Shown piece after piece: positions 24,095-34,100 of a DNA stretch of 64,000 bases; position 1 is the first letter of the stretch; every line of letters starts with the position of its first letter. The notes beneath the pieces were generated by a model, which was not told the DNA's origin, did not search any database, and worked only from the letters and a program-made list of their open reading frames with translations. Position numbers and translations under genes: made by a program. Source of the stretch: Viridothelium virens (lineage: Eukaryota; Ascomycota; Dothideomycetes; Trypetheliales; Trypetheliaceae); assembly GCA_010094025.1 (NCBI GenBank), contig ML991796.1, positions 124,001 through 188,000 on the forward strand, read 5' to 3'.

Positions 24095-25207
24095 ATGTCG
24101 CTGTCTATCAAGAACCTCAACGCAGATTCCTCATTTCTTCTCACGTTCGCCCCTCCTATAGCCTTTCCTTCGTCTCCTGGTGCCTTTCCTGGATCTTTCA
24201 CTATTCTGATTGACCCTTGGATTCGCGGCTCTTCCAAAATACTAAGTCCGAAGTTCAATCACTCTTTCCATACGATACCGCCATGCATTACCTCTCTTGC
24301 ACAAATACCGCAGCCAGATCTTGTTCTCATTTCTCAGGACAAACCCGACCATTGCCATGAAGAGACCCTCCGAACCCTCTCTCCCCAATCTGATACCCTG
24401 GTTCTCGGCACTCCTGCAGCCGCGAAGAAGATTCGAAGTTGGAAACATTTTGCGCCAGAAGCAGTTGACTCACTCAAGGCCTATAAGGAAAATGACGATA
24501 GCACTATCTTCAGGATCACAATACCTCCATTCTCCCCCTCAGGATCTCCGGGTGTAGTAACGATAGCGTTATTGCCGGCAAAGCGCGACGTCACAGGACT
24601 TCACAATGCCATTGGTATAACTTACCGCGCACCAAGTAGCGTTCTATCTGCCAGGACAGGCTCATATATCAATCTTCCTCCAACACCTCCCGAGTCTCCT
24701 CCACCGCCTAGATCAGCACAGTCAGCACGACCGGCGACACCGACTCGTCTTGTCTCCGCTTCACCTCGGACAATCTACCCTTCGCCGTACAACAACCGCG
24801 AAAAAACGATTTCCGTTCTATACTCGCCTCACGGTGTGTCGTATAACATCATCAAGCCTTATGTCTGCGCCCACCTCCTCGAAGAAGCCGCGCTTCCTCT
24901 TACGTGTCTTATGCATTCCTTTGATCGGGTAGAGAATCCCTGGTATTTGGGCGGTCTGGTGGCTGCCGGAGCTCCTGCTGGAATTGAACTAGCGCGGAGC
25001 TTGTACGCGAAGTACTGGATCAGTGCGCATGATGAGGACAAAGACAATCGGGGAATGGCCACCAAAAAGGTCAAGAGACGGCCGTACACAGTGGAAGAGA
25101 TTGAAGGCCTGTTGCGCGGTGATACAGTGAGCGTAGACAAGAAGAAGGCCAGGTGTTTAACAAAAATCGTTCGTATGGATGCTGGAGAAGTGATGAAAAT
25201 TGAATGA
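24095..25207 (+). CDS. Divergent metallo-beta-lactamase-fold protein
   Basis: A single-exon gene of 370 residues, with ATG at 24095. The opening segments MSLSIKNLNADSSFLL and ILIDPWIRGSS, with LVLISQDKPDHCHEETL after them, follow the order of UlaG-like metallo-beta-lactamase-fold proteins. These start with a beta sheet, an ILIDPW strand and then the metal-binding loop. The usual HxHxDH is replaced here: only the DH of PDHCHEET remains at the expected place, with an extra His two residues later. The central part is Pro/Ser-rich (LPPTPPESPPPP). A second conserved block is SVLYSPHGV, then the YLGGLVAAGA segment. The C-terminus is Lys-rich. It is probably a cytosolic hydrolase-like protein; whether it still binds metal is an open question. 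It converges on the enoyl-CoA hydratase gene 295 bases away. Confidence 0.75.
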   Translation: MSLSIKNLNADSSFLLTFAPPIAFPSSPGAFPGSFTILIDPWIRGSSKILSPKFNHSFHTIPPCITSLAQIPQPDLVLISQDKPDHCHEETLRTLSPQSDTLVLGTPAAAKKIRSWKHFAPEAVDSLKAYKENDDSTIFRITIPPFSPSGSPGVVTIALLPAKRDVTGLHNAIGITYRAPSSVLSARTGSYINLPPTPPESPPPPRSAQSARPATPTRLVSASPRTIYPSPYNNREKTISVLYSPHGVSYNIIKPYVCAHLLEEAALPLTCLMHSFDRVENPWYLGGLVAAGAPAGIELARSLYAKYWISAHDEDKDNRGMATKKVKRRPYTVEEIEGLLRGDTVSVDKKKARCLTKIVRMDAGEVMKIE

Positions 25208-25502
25208 TAGATTTGAATGGGACATCAGTCCAATTCTTCTCACCAGTTCGCGCGAATCACCTATTCGCTAACGTCTCTACTCGGTACGCTGACGCGGCCG
25301 GCCGTCATCATGTTGCGCGGAGGCACCTTGACGCATCCGCACAGCGTGACACCCTCGGCGCCTCCGCGTTCGCTGTCGGAACTCTTGGGACCCTTGGCAC
25401 CACCAACTCAATTCGGACAGGACTTCGAGCAATTGTACAACTCACGCCTCTTCTTCTCCGAGCGATGCCCGGTCCTCCGATCACTCCAACCCACCTTGGC
25501 AC

Positions 25503-26679
25503 TCAACGCCCCTTATACATCGGCTTCCTCTTCTCTGCAAACGCTCTCAACGCCTCATTCCGATCCTCCGTCCCCACAACCCTCTCATACCAGACCTCCT
25601 CCGCCTCCTCCCCGCGTCCCCCTTCCGACCCGCGTAACGCCCCCAACGCCGCCCTCGTCGCCACAGGCCCTCCCTCGCAAATCTCACGCGCCACCCTCAC
25701 CGCCTCCTCCAACACCTTCCGCCTCCCCTCGCCAGCGCCAGCGCCCTCCTTCTCAACCTCCCCCTCACCCACCTCCACCAACCGATCGCACAACCCCATG
25801 AAATACGCCTCCGCGCCACCCACCCTCCTTCCCGTGAGAATCAGATCCCGCGCGCGGGCGAGCCCGATCAGCGAGGGCAGCCGGAAGCAGCCGCCTGCGC
25901 CGGGGATGATGGCGAGCCGGGTTTCGGGGAGGCCGACAACGGCGCGGTGCGAGAAGATGCGGAGGTGCGTGGTTAGGGCGAGCTCGAGGCCGCCGCCGAG
26001 GGCGAGGGAGGCGAGCGCGGTGAGGGTGGGGATTGGGAGGGAGGCGAGGAGGTTGAGGGTGCTGCGGAGGGTGAAGAGGAAGGTGGCGGTTCTGTTTGCG
26101 GGGGTGGAGAGGTCAGTTGGATTGGTTGAGGGGAGAGTTGCTACAGTATGCTTTCAATGTACATAGTATTTGGGGGTGATGTGTAGAAATTAGATGGATG
26201 GGGAGATAGACGTACTCCTCCTGACTCATGCCTCTCCTTTCCTTTAAGTCGGCGCCGGCGCAAAAGCTCGCGTCTACTTCACTTGCGAGGATCAGCGCCC
26301 GTGTCGGGCCCAGCCCGTCTCCTTCCGCATGGATGCTGTCGACCTCTCGTCTCAGCTCCGTGAGTAGCTGTCGCGAGATCGCATTGCGTGCCTCAGGGCG
26401 ATTGAGAGTCAGGATGCGGATGCTGCCGCTGTGAGGGGCGGGAATGTTAGTCACTTTGATGGTAGAGGGGTTAGTGGTGGAATAGGCATGGCGACCAGAT
26501 CTGTTTGAGAGGATTGCACGGGTAGACCTATGGAGGCATTGGGTTGGGAGTCTCACAGGTCGGCGCATGATTGTAGGAGACGAGAGGCATTGTTGTGAAG
26601 CTCGAATGACTTGGGGAGTTTGAGATTGCTGAGGACTGGCGGAACCGATTCCGGCCGAGGATAGCCGCGACGGGGTCAT
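25503..26679 (-). CDS. Methylglutaconyl-CoA hydratase-like enoyl-CoA hydratase
   Basis: A crotonase-superfamily enzyme, probably mitochondrial, of 350 residues in two exons (26679-26216 and 26091-25503). The junction joins GMSQEE to TATFLFTLRSTLNLL in frame; the intron has GTACGT at its start and CTGACC near its end. Motifs follow human AUH closely: LNRPEARNAIS, FCAGADLKERRGMS for the oxyanion hole and CoA site, LALGGGLELAL with one catalytic Glu, and LPETRLAIIPGAGG with the second acidic residue. AUH hydrates 3-methylglutaconyl-CoA in leucine breakdown and binds AU-rich RNA; the reaction here is inferred from similarity. The presequence is basic and acid-free. An internal Met at residue 38 (MRRPVRLPTQCLHRSTR) would also give a good mitochondrial leader, so the true start may be there. 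Codon endings switch near 25855. Confidence 0.88.
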
Positions 26680-27038
26680 ACCTACCAGTACCTATACTAT
26701 GGTACTTTGAAGAGTACCAATTATTACCTACCTACGCAATAACATCTTGCGTGTAGAATGGCCTGCTACATACGGAAATGTACTACCAAAAGAAGATTCT
26801 CAGATAAAATATCATCTCAGTGATTGTTTGTCACCTATTGCTAGGTAAATTAGCGGTAGAGATAACAGGTTTACATTTCATAGCAGACCGCTTCAGACTC
26901 CAGGCGCTCCCTGGAACCATGAAGGCTTCTGCAGACCTCCACGTTTATCCTTTCGAGCCACGTATGTGACATGAAAAGTGGCACACCATAATTGAGAGAG
27001 CCTTCAACAAGCGAGAGTGGTTCCACCAGCCACCTCCC
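26680..27038. other. Intergenic region upstream of the hydratase gene
   Basis: The hydratase promoter and the 3' end of the next gene (both on the minus strand) must lie here. Short CCTACCTA-type direct repeats are visible near 26680-26740. No gene is seen. Confidence 0.5.
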
Positions 27039-28286
27039 CTAAGTCTCATCGAGAAGTACTATCTGCCTCAGCCATCTAGGGTCATTCGCATCCCGTAGAT
27101 CACCTAGGTCATTTCTGATCGTCGCAATAATATGATCCTTACTCGGGGTCTGACAATCCCAACTTGGAACTCGACGCAATTCTACGCGTGTCTTGCAGTT
27201 CAAGACACCGCATCCGCTCCGATAGAACGAGGTCCACTCCGTCTCGTTAGACACCGGGAGAATTTCCAAGGGCGCCGCGATGCGCCTAAGGTCATCTCCT
27301 GGAATACGTTCCGTCGCTACCTGATACTCAGCTCCCTCTGTCGGATGCTTTGAAGAACCCGCGGAGGTGTTCAGCCCAGGGACCAGATCACTCAATTTTG
27401 TATGTGGGCAGACCCTGACGTTGAGCTTACTCAAGGCTCGGGCGACCTGACCTTCAAAAGAGGGTTCACTCCTTGACGCGAGAGTAATGTAATAGTCGCG
27501 GCTTATCTCTACCCGGGCCCATCTTCCTCCTGGGCGGTGATGGCTAGGCACGGAGAATCCAGTCAGATGCAATCTCCCAAACCCCCGGTGGCGTTGTGCC
27601 TTTTCGGGACACTCCCTGCATAACTTCAGTCCGAGAGAGGGGAGGTCCCGTAGTAAGCCATCCTGATGATATGCCAATCTGCGTAGTTTATCAAGTCGAA
27701 ACATCCTATGCGGACAAAATTCGAGGTAGCCTTGCATGCCGAAGCAGTGTCGTAGGTAAGGATCAAGCATTTTCTGCCCTTGAGAAAAGAAAACACGATC
27801 GTGAGGTTTCCTGCACGCACCGCATACCAGTAGGCGTTTGTCCAGTCCGCCGTCTCGCTCTAATTGGCAGATCTCAGCGTATCGATCCCGACGTATGAGC
27901 TTGGAGAATTGCAGCTGGCATTCAGGGCACATTTGCGTTCTCTTGATGCCAGAGACGACCGTATAGAGCCGGCGGCATGTCATGCGTAAGGCGTTGATGG
28001 CTGGAGGCTCAAGATGATCGGTTACATTGAGTACAAGCTCGACTGGCAGTTTCAGAATGGGAAAAGGCACGACAATTTGTGTTACTAGCCTCAGGTCGGC
28101 CAGAGTCGAGGCCAGGTCGGCAAGTTCCGCGGCACGCTGAGGTTCTTCGTCGGTTCGCTTGCTGACTCTGTCATTCTTGAAGTACTGGATACTTCGCTTC
28201 ATGGTGTTTAGGAGAACGCTTTCTGAGTTATCCCTCCAAGGGAGCTTGCTGCCGCGTTTGAAAAAATGCTTTGGGTGTAGTTTCAT
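27039..28286 (-). CDS. F-box protein (paralogue of 19398-20678)
   Basis: A single-exon gene of 415 residues with ATG at 28286. The F-box is at about residues 75-115 (FPILKLPVELVLNVTDHLE ... ALRMTCRRLYTVV). A Cys-rich body follows (CPECQLQF, CGACRKPHDRVFFS, FCPHRMFRLDKLRRL), then VCPHTKLSDL and the tail GDLRDANDPRWLRQ. The motif order equals that of the F-box gene 6.4 kb to the left on the other strand. Overall similarity is low, so the pair is old rather than a recent duplication. It likely acts as a substrate adaptor for an SCF ubiquitin ligase; substrate unknown. Confidence 0.83.
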   Translation of the reverse strand: MKLHPKHFFKRGSKLPWRDNSESVLLNTMKRSIQYFKNDRVSKRTDEEPQRAAELADLASTLADLRLVTQIVVPFPILKLPVELVLNVTDHLEPPAINALRMTCRRLYTVVSGIKRTQMCPECQLQFSKLIRRDRYAEICQLERDGGLDKRLLVCGACRKPHDRVFFSQGQKMLDPYLRHCFGMQGYLEFCPHRMFRLDKLRRLAYHQDGLLRDLPSLGLKLCRECPEKAQRHRGFGRLHLTGFSVPSHHRPGGRWARVEISRDYYITLASRSEPSFEGQVARALSKLNVRVCPHTKLSDLVPGLNTSAGSSKHPTEGAEYQVATERIPGDDLRRIAAPLEILPVSNETEWTSFYRSGCGVLNCKTRVELRRVPSWDCQTPSKDHIIATIRNDLGDLRDANDPRWLRQIVLLDET

Positions 28287-29922
28287 GGAAGCATTACAGT
28301 CATGCGAAAATTGTCCGCACGCTGGTATGGGAAAATCGGTGGGTTTGCCGGAACGCGTTTCTCCAAGTACTGCAAATCAGTGAAGAATAAAGTAGCAAGA
28401 CTTTAAGTGATGGACTCTTATACTCGTGGTGTGTGAATGAAGGAGACGTGACATTCTGAAGCACACAGCAAAGTGACGCAGAATGGCGTGCAAGTTACGC
28501 TGTGATCCAATAGGACAGGAGAGAACGTGCTGGTACCAATTTTCCACGAATAGAGAAGTTAATTATGCGAGCTCATCTCATACAGAATAGAGAACTGCCA
28601 AGATAGGATTCCGTCGACCGGGTTTGATTCGATGTCCTTGCAAAAAATCTAAGTAATGAGAATAAATAGGAAGATCTAAGCTTATCTGGTAGTTAGATGG
28701 CTTTTCTGCTTGCAAAGAATACTGCTATTCATTGATTCTTCACGGAACCGAGCTCACAGGATCGAGGAACGGATGACTGCTACTGACACAGGAGCCGCAA
28801 CCGTCTATCATCTCGTAAAGGCCATGTTAGTAAGGATTTCTCAAGATGCGAGGCTTCGGAAACGAGATACCTCCATCCATGGACACCAGTCATTCGAAAT
28901 GGTAAATTTGGCAGCTTCAAGAGATCAGGGACATTTCAGGTCTAGGGTCGAAGCGAAGGTAATATTAAAACTTGGTCTCCCTGTAATACATTTTGAGACG
29001 CGCTATGTAGCTCAAAGTAACGTTCACTTAGAAGACTTCAGGACAAATGAGACAGTAATGTTTAGAAGGCGTCGAAAAAGACCCCAGGTGGAGGGAATTG
29101 ATCTTATCGTTGAAACTGTAATCCGTATTAACCAAGTTCAAAGGCCAAATCTTCTTTCAGGACCCAGCCCAAGGCCTGCAATTGAAAAAGACCGCAAGTA
29201 TTACTATTATTGCTTATACTAGCAATGCGAACCCATTTTGAAGCCCTGAGAAAAGTCTCTGAGACGATTGAAACTCTTGGATGGTTCAATGGACCAGCCT
29301 ACCATCTCGAAGAAGGATGCACAACCATGTCGGTACTACACTCAGCCCGCTCTTCAGCGCAAGCTACAAGCTTTTCGGAGATCAGGTGGAGCACCGCGCC
29401 GCATCTCGAGATTAATAGCGTTTTTTAAAGGATTCGTGGGATTCGTTCTATTGGCACTGGTCAAGTATTCGATTGGCTCTGGGTGTCTGGTTTCAGGAGC
29501 CAGTGAGGCTCGAAGCTCAGCTGGCAAGGTCAACTCCAGATTCTGACGTCACATGGTCCGGTGGCTTTGGCTGCACCTCATCTACCCACGACACTTGTTG
29601 GTTACCACCCGTGCCACCCTCCCGCATAGGATTCAACGCCCTGCGAGCCTCAATGCGTCGCCGATATGTCTGTATTAATATGTTCGTCTGGTGCCTGGTC
29701 GGGGATCTGGGACCAACCCTCCTCTCCTATCGGCAACACCCTTACAGATTGGGTTTGGTTGTTGTGGTGTGAATGAGCGAGTAACACGAACCGGCAACCG
29801 TGTCTACACGTTTCGAGAATATTTCATATCCCAAATTGCCTCAAGTTACAATCACGGCGAGCAAGAATCTGCGCCTTACGCGATAATCGTTCTTCAAGAA
29901 GCCACCGTATCTCTCAACCAAA
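28287..29922. other. Gene-poor stretch upstream of the cysteine-rich gene
   Basis: No coding region could be supported. A 170-codon frame at 28710-29222 begins with a non-ATG codon and has no recognisable motif. The final 400 bases are probably the promoter and leader of the cysteine-rich protein gene. Confidence 0.45.
29544..29551. promoter_or_regulatory. CRE-type palindrome TGACGTCA
   Basis: A perfect TGACGTCA, the consensus for ATF/CREB bZIP factors (Atf1/AtfA in fungi), lies 372 bases upstream of the cysteine-rich protein start. The same 8-mer also occurs inside an intron near 22025, so chance cannot be excluded. Confidence 0.4.
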
Positions 29923-30216
29923 ATGAACAATGTATGTCGATTACTTACCCCCCTTGCTCTGCAAATACTAGAGACGCGAATCTAATTGTATTTCTAGCCT
30001 CAGGCTCCTCCACCTGGTCCACAATCAATGGGTCAGCCGGCTCCCGGCCCAAATGGCATGTCATACCAACCTGGTGGAGCACCAGACGAGAAGAAACAGC
30101 CGAAGGTCAGAGTTGTGTGCTGCCCCCATAATAGCTGCAGAAAGTGTCTTTGCGGCGGAATCTGGTGCACGCCGACCGATTGTGCACAGTGCTGCTGTTG
30201 CTGCTGCGGTAACTGA
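29923..30216 (+). CDS. Small cysteine-rich protein with a six-Cys tail
   Basis: I read two exons, 29923-29931 (only Met-Asn-Asn) and 29998-30216, giving 75 residues. The intron runs from GTATGT to TTTCTAG. The first half is rich in Pro, Gly, Gln and Met (PQAPPPGPQSMGQPAPGP), then comes a basic patch (EKKQPKVRV). The second half holds 13 cysteines: VVCC, NSCRKCLCGG, WCTPTDC and a final run of six Cys before Gly-Asn. The layout recalls small tail-anchored CYSTM stress proteins (Pro/Gly/Gln-rich head, Cys-rich end), but the hydrophobic residues typical of CYSTM are few here, so a metal-binding, metallothionein-like role is equally possible. No signal peptide is seen, so it is probably intracellular. 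It is read as a gene from the continuous frame, splice signals and biased composition. Confidence 0.7.
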
Positions 30217-31195
30217 ATCTGAGAGAAGCGCAGGAAAAGTGATATGATTGAATACTGGGATGCGAGTCGGTTGCGAATCCGGCGACTTTATGTTGGGTGA
30301 ATAAGCCGACGTTCTACGAAAGACTGATTCAACAGTCTCACGACCTGCAGATTGAAGAAATTCCGGCCAACATACTGTTCATATCCAGACCAGCCATTTT
30401 ACTTAACCGGTCGAGGCTTAACGAAATCAAAATGCTAAATTTTTTTTTCTGAGTTTTCATCTTCGTTGTACATTCTATCTGATCATGTTTTGTCTCTTTC
30501 TTTTTAATGACGACTGAGTGATACTCTAATTCGTGAATAGCCCATGGCCAATCTCGATTAATTACCGATACTGTAGTCATATCCCCTCAGAATGACTGCA
30601 CCATCTCATGAACGGACCTCCTACCTATGCTTTGTGCAACACTGTGGCGCGTATTAACTGTCTTCTTGATCTAGCGCCTTCCCTCGTCGCCACCTCTCAG
30701 GATGTCAGTACGAAAACCGGGGCGGAGGAGTTAGTCACGCATGGCTGAACTCCGCCTAGCCAAGACATTCCTTATACTGATTGCAACTTCTATTCCGTCT
30801 CTGTTGGCTCTACGAAAGCGCTCCTGTAAAGCGTCCCTTCTCTTGACCGGTGGTATGTTATCCCATTAACACAGTATAGGAAAAGAAAAGGGGCGCACAA
30901 TCGGCGTGTTCACGACGAACAATAATACCAGAAATGAGCATGAGATTCTTCTACTAGAGTCGATAGGTACTCCAGACTTACCAGACGAGTCCCTCGCTCT
31001 TCTTCAGATGGCTTTCCGCACGATCTCCAGTGTAAGCAATGACCTGAAAGATAACAGTTAAGGCATTGTGCAGCGATTTCAATGATCTAGGTATAACTAT
31101 GCTCCAGTCCCAAGAGCAAGAAACTCCCAAAATGCACCATAGGAATCACAGAACGCCACTGCCTTATTTCCAAATCCATCACGTCTATCCCCTCC
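30217..31195. other. Convergent intergenic region, about 1 kb
   Basis: This lies between the cysteine-rich gene (+) and the end of the polymerase gene (-). On the minus strand, 30980-31043 looks like a small internal exon (acceptor ctttcag, donor GTAAGT, frame reading AYTGDRAESHLKKSEGL), but I found no partner exons, so I do not call a gene. Confidence 0.4.
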
Positions 31196-34100
31196 CTATA
31201 ACCCTCCACGTACTTCATCCACTACATCCTTCAACATCCTAAACCCAAACCCGTCCGCCACCTGCCTATAGACCTGTACCTTCCTCCTCACCTCCTCCCT
31301 CTTCATCGTACCCACCCACTCCCCAGCACAACTACAATGCTCCATAAACTCGTTCACCCTCACCTTCCCACACTTCCCACACCTCACATCCTGCGTCGCC
31401 CACCCCACCACCCACCCCCTCATCTCCGCCACCAACCTCTCCTCCACCCCCAACCGATCCAACCCCGCCCCACACGCGCCACACCTCCACCTCGGCACCA
31501 CCATCTTACCATCCGCACCCAAGCTCGGCTGCACGCTCTCCTCGCGACACAAGTCGATATCGTGCGGCGCGCAGCACTCGCCGCAGAGCACGCCGCGCAG
31601 CCAGAGCGAGGCCGAGGGGTTCGCGAAGGTCGCGGCGGGGGCGAACTCGCGCAGGTCGAAGAGCGCGAGGAGGTCGCGGCGGAGGCGGCGGGTGGCGAGG
31701 GTGCTGGTGCGGTCGAGGCTGAGGACTTGGGTGAGGGATTTGACGAGTTCGAGGGTTGGGTTGAGGGTGGCTGATGGATTCGTGGTGGTAGTGGAGGAGG
31801 AAGAGGAAGAGGAGGAGGAGGATGGGTGGAGGGCTGAGCCGGGGAGGTTGGGGAAGGCCCAGTCGGAGGCGAGGTCTGGATGGAGGAGCTCGGTCTTTTG
31901 GCGGCGGAGGAGGGCGGTGATGTGTTTTTGGAGGGGCTTCGCGAAGGTGGGGCCGAGGATTGGGGATTGGGTGTCGTCGTCGGGGTCGATGGTGAGTGGT
32001 TTGAAGATTTGGGTTGGGCGAGGGTTGGAGCCGTCCAGGGAGGGATGGGGTCGTTTACGGGTATGCATGAGGTCGATGAACTCGACAATCCAGTCGTGGA
32101 AGACGGGTTGGAGGGTTGTAGGGAGGAAAGAGGCGAATTGCCAATGCATGATAGTATCCAGGGTTTGGTTCTCAGCTTCGACCACTTGTTGGCAGCCTTT
32201 ACCGCCATAGTTGAACTCATCGTACCAGACAAGGTAGTCCCAGTATTCTTTGATTTCCAGATCAATGAAGTTGAAGAGCGGCTTGGCTTGCACAGTCTTG
32301 AGGATGTATTGGCTGTAAGCATATGCATTGCCCACCTCAGCTTTTGTCGTTTGAAGGAGTAGCCGATTTGAACTGGCGAAGACCACATGTGAGCCAACGC
32401 GTTTAAAGTCTGACATCAACTGCTGCAAAGCCTTCTTTGACATCATTTGCACATAGTAATGTAATGAGCGGTCGTAGAGGAAAGAGCCTGGATGTCCCAC
32501 CCAACGAACAAGATGTTGGACCATAACATCTGCCATTGTATTGCTAGTTTTGCTACTGCAAGCCTCTGCCCACCACGCCTTGACCATTTCCCGAAGGACT
32601 AGGATTCCTGCGCTGGCAAAAGCATTTTCTGAGTAAATAGCAGTACCCGTATCGGCGCCATTCTCTGTGGGAGCAGCTGGATTGAAAGCTACTGAGTCTA
32701 TTCCCTCGGCTTCGTTCACGATGGATGAGGATAGGATGGTATTAATGGCCAGGTTTCGAACTTCGAGATCAATACAGACTGAAGAGTACGTGCCCGCATC
32801 GTTGACTGACGGTATCTCGACCTTTTCCAGAGCAGATGTAATATCATCTTTTTCGTGTCCAGCATGATCCGGCTTGGGTCCGGCAGACCACCATAGCAAG
32901 ACTCGTTCTTTTTGTAGCCGTCGAGCGTACGCGACATCGATCAAAAAGCGTGGGTCTTCCCCTTCCAGATTGCACAAAGGGATATCGCCATATCGCGCGA
33001 GTTCTGTGAGATGCGAAATCCAGGCTCCTAGATTCAGGTATCGGGTTATCAAACGCTTGGCAATAAATAATTGCCAGCCTAATGATGGTAACTGTTTGTC
33101 ATCCTCTTCTGGCGTTAAATGCAAATTTGGGAGGTCTTTCAGTATTGGTACCTCATGAACCAACATCCGCTGGTGAGATTGAATGACAAGCATGACAGGG
33201 CCAGTCTCCTCTTTCTGCACCTTCTTGACGACATCGCCGACTGCTAGGTGTGCTTTTCGTTTCATCGTGACTTGTGTGACTTTGAAGTGAATCTCATCTT
33301 GATACTCAAAACATTCTTGCCATGGTTCACCATTCGACTCTTCCAGTCGCTGTGAAAGCATATCCCCGTAGATTCGGTCGATATTTGGGATTCCATCCTT
33401 TGATTTGTTGAGAATGATGACATGTGCTTCATCCTTTAAGCTTGAGAAGAGCGCAAAGACCTGTCTCTCACTTGCCACGATATGGTAGAGATAAAGGTAG
33501 GAAATTGAGGCATTCAGCAGATAATCCTTCATTGGTAATCTCACTAACGAAGAGAGATCGAATCCGTGCTCGAGGCCTTTTCCTAGCACGCCTCTCTGCT
33601 TCTCATCGAAAGTACAGCCACTGCCGAGCTCAAGCATGGCTCTTACGTTAAGCGGGACCTGTTTTTCGTAAACACCCTCCACACTAGGATGACCGAAGAG
33701 CGTGCTCAACATCTGCGCCTCTGAGACGTAGACTTGCTCTGGCATGCTGAGTTTGAACAGATGGACGCTTGGATGTCCATTTGGAAGAGTGTGCCCGACG
33801 ACCTTCTCAACGGAGCAACCGTCGATGCTCACATCAGGCAACTCCTCTTTCTTGAGATTTAGATATAACACTCTCGGCACTATGATCTTGAGGGTCTGGA
33901 TTTTTTGGTCGATAAGCACAAACGCCTTGACTTCACCAGGCGTACCGGTCTCTTGCAACTGTAGGATCTGCCACTTGCTGATGTATAGCATCTCGGCCTG
34001 ATTTCTGAACATTCCCCCGATTCCATCCGTGGCGTCTGCTCGTTTCTCGCCAAAGAGCTGACGCCGGCGGTTGCGAGCTTGTTTCTGAATCTTCCACTTC

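Noticed and set aside
28710-29222. 170-codon plus-strand frame
   Set aside because: It begins at a non-ATG codon and shows no domain, membrane segment or known motif.
30980-31043. Minus-strand exon-like segment reading AYTGDRAESHLKKSEGL between good splice signals
   Set aside because: I could not find in-frame exons on either side, so a gene cannot be supported.
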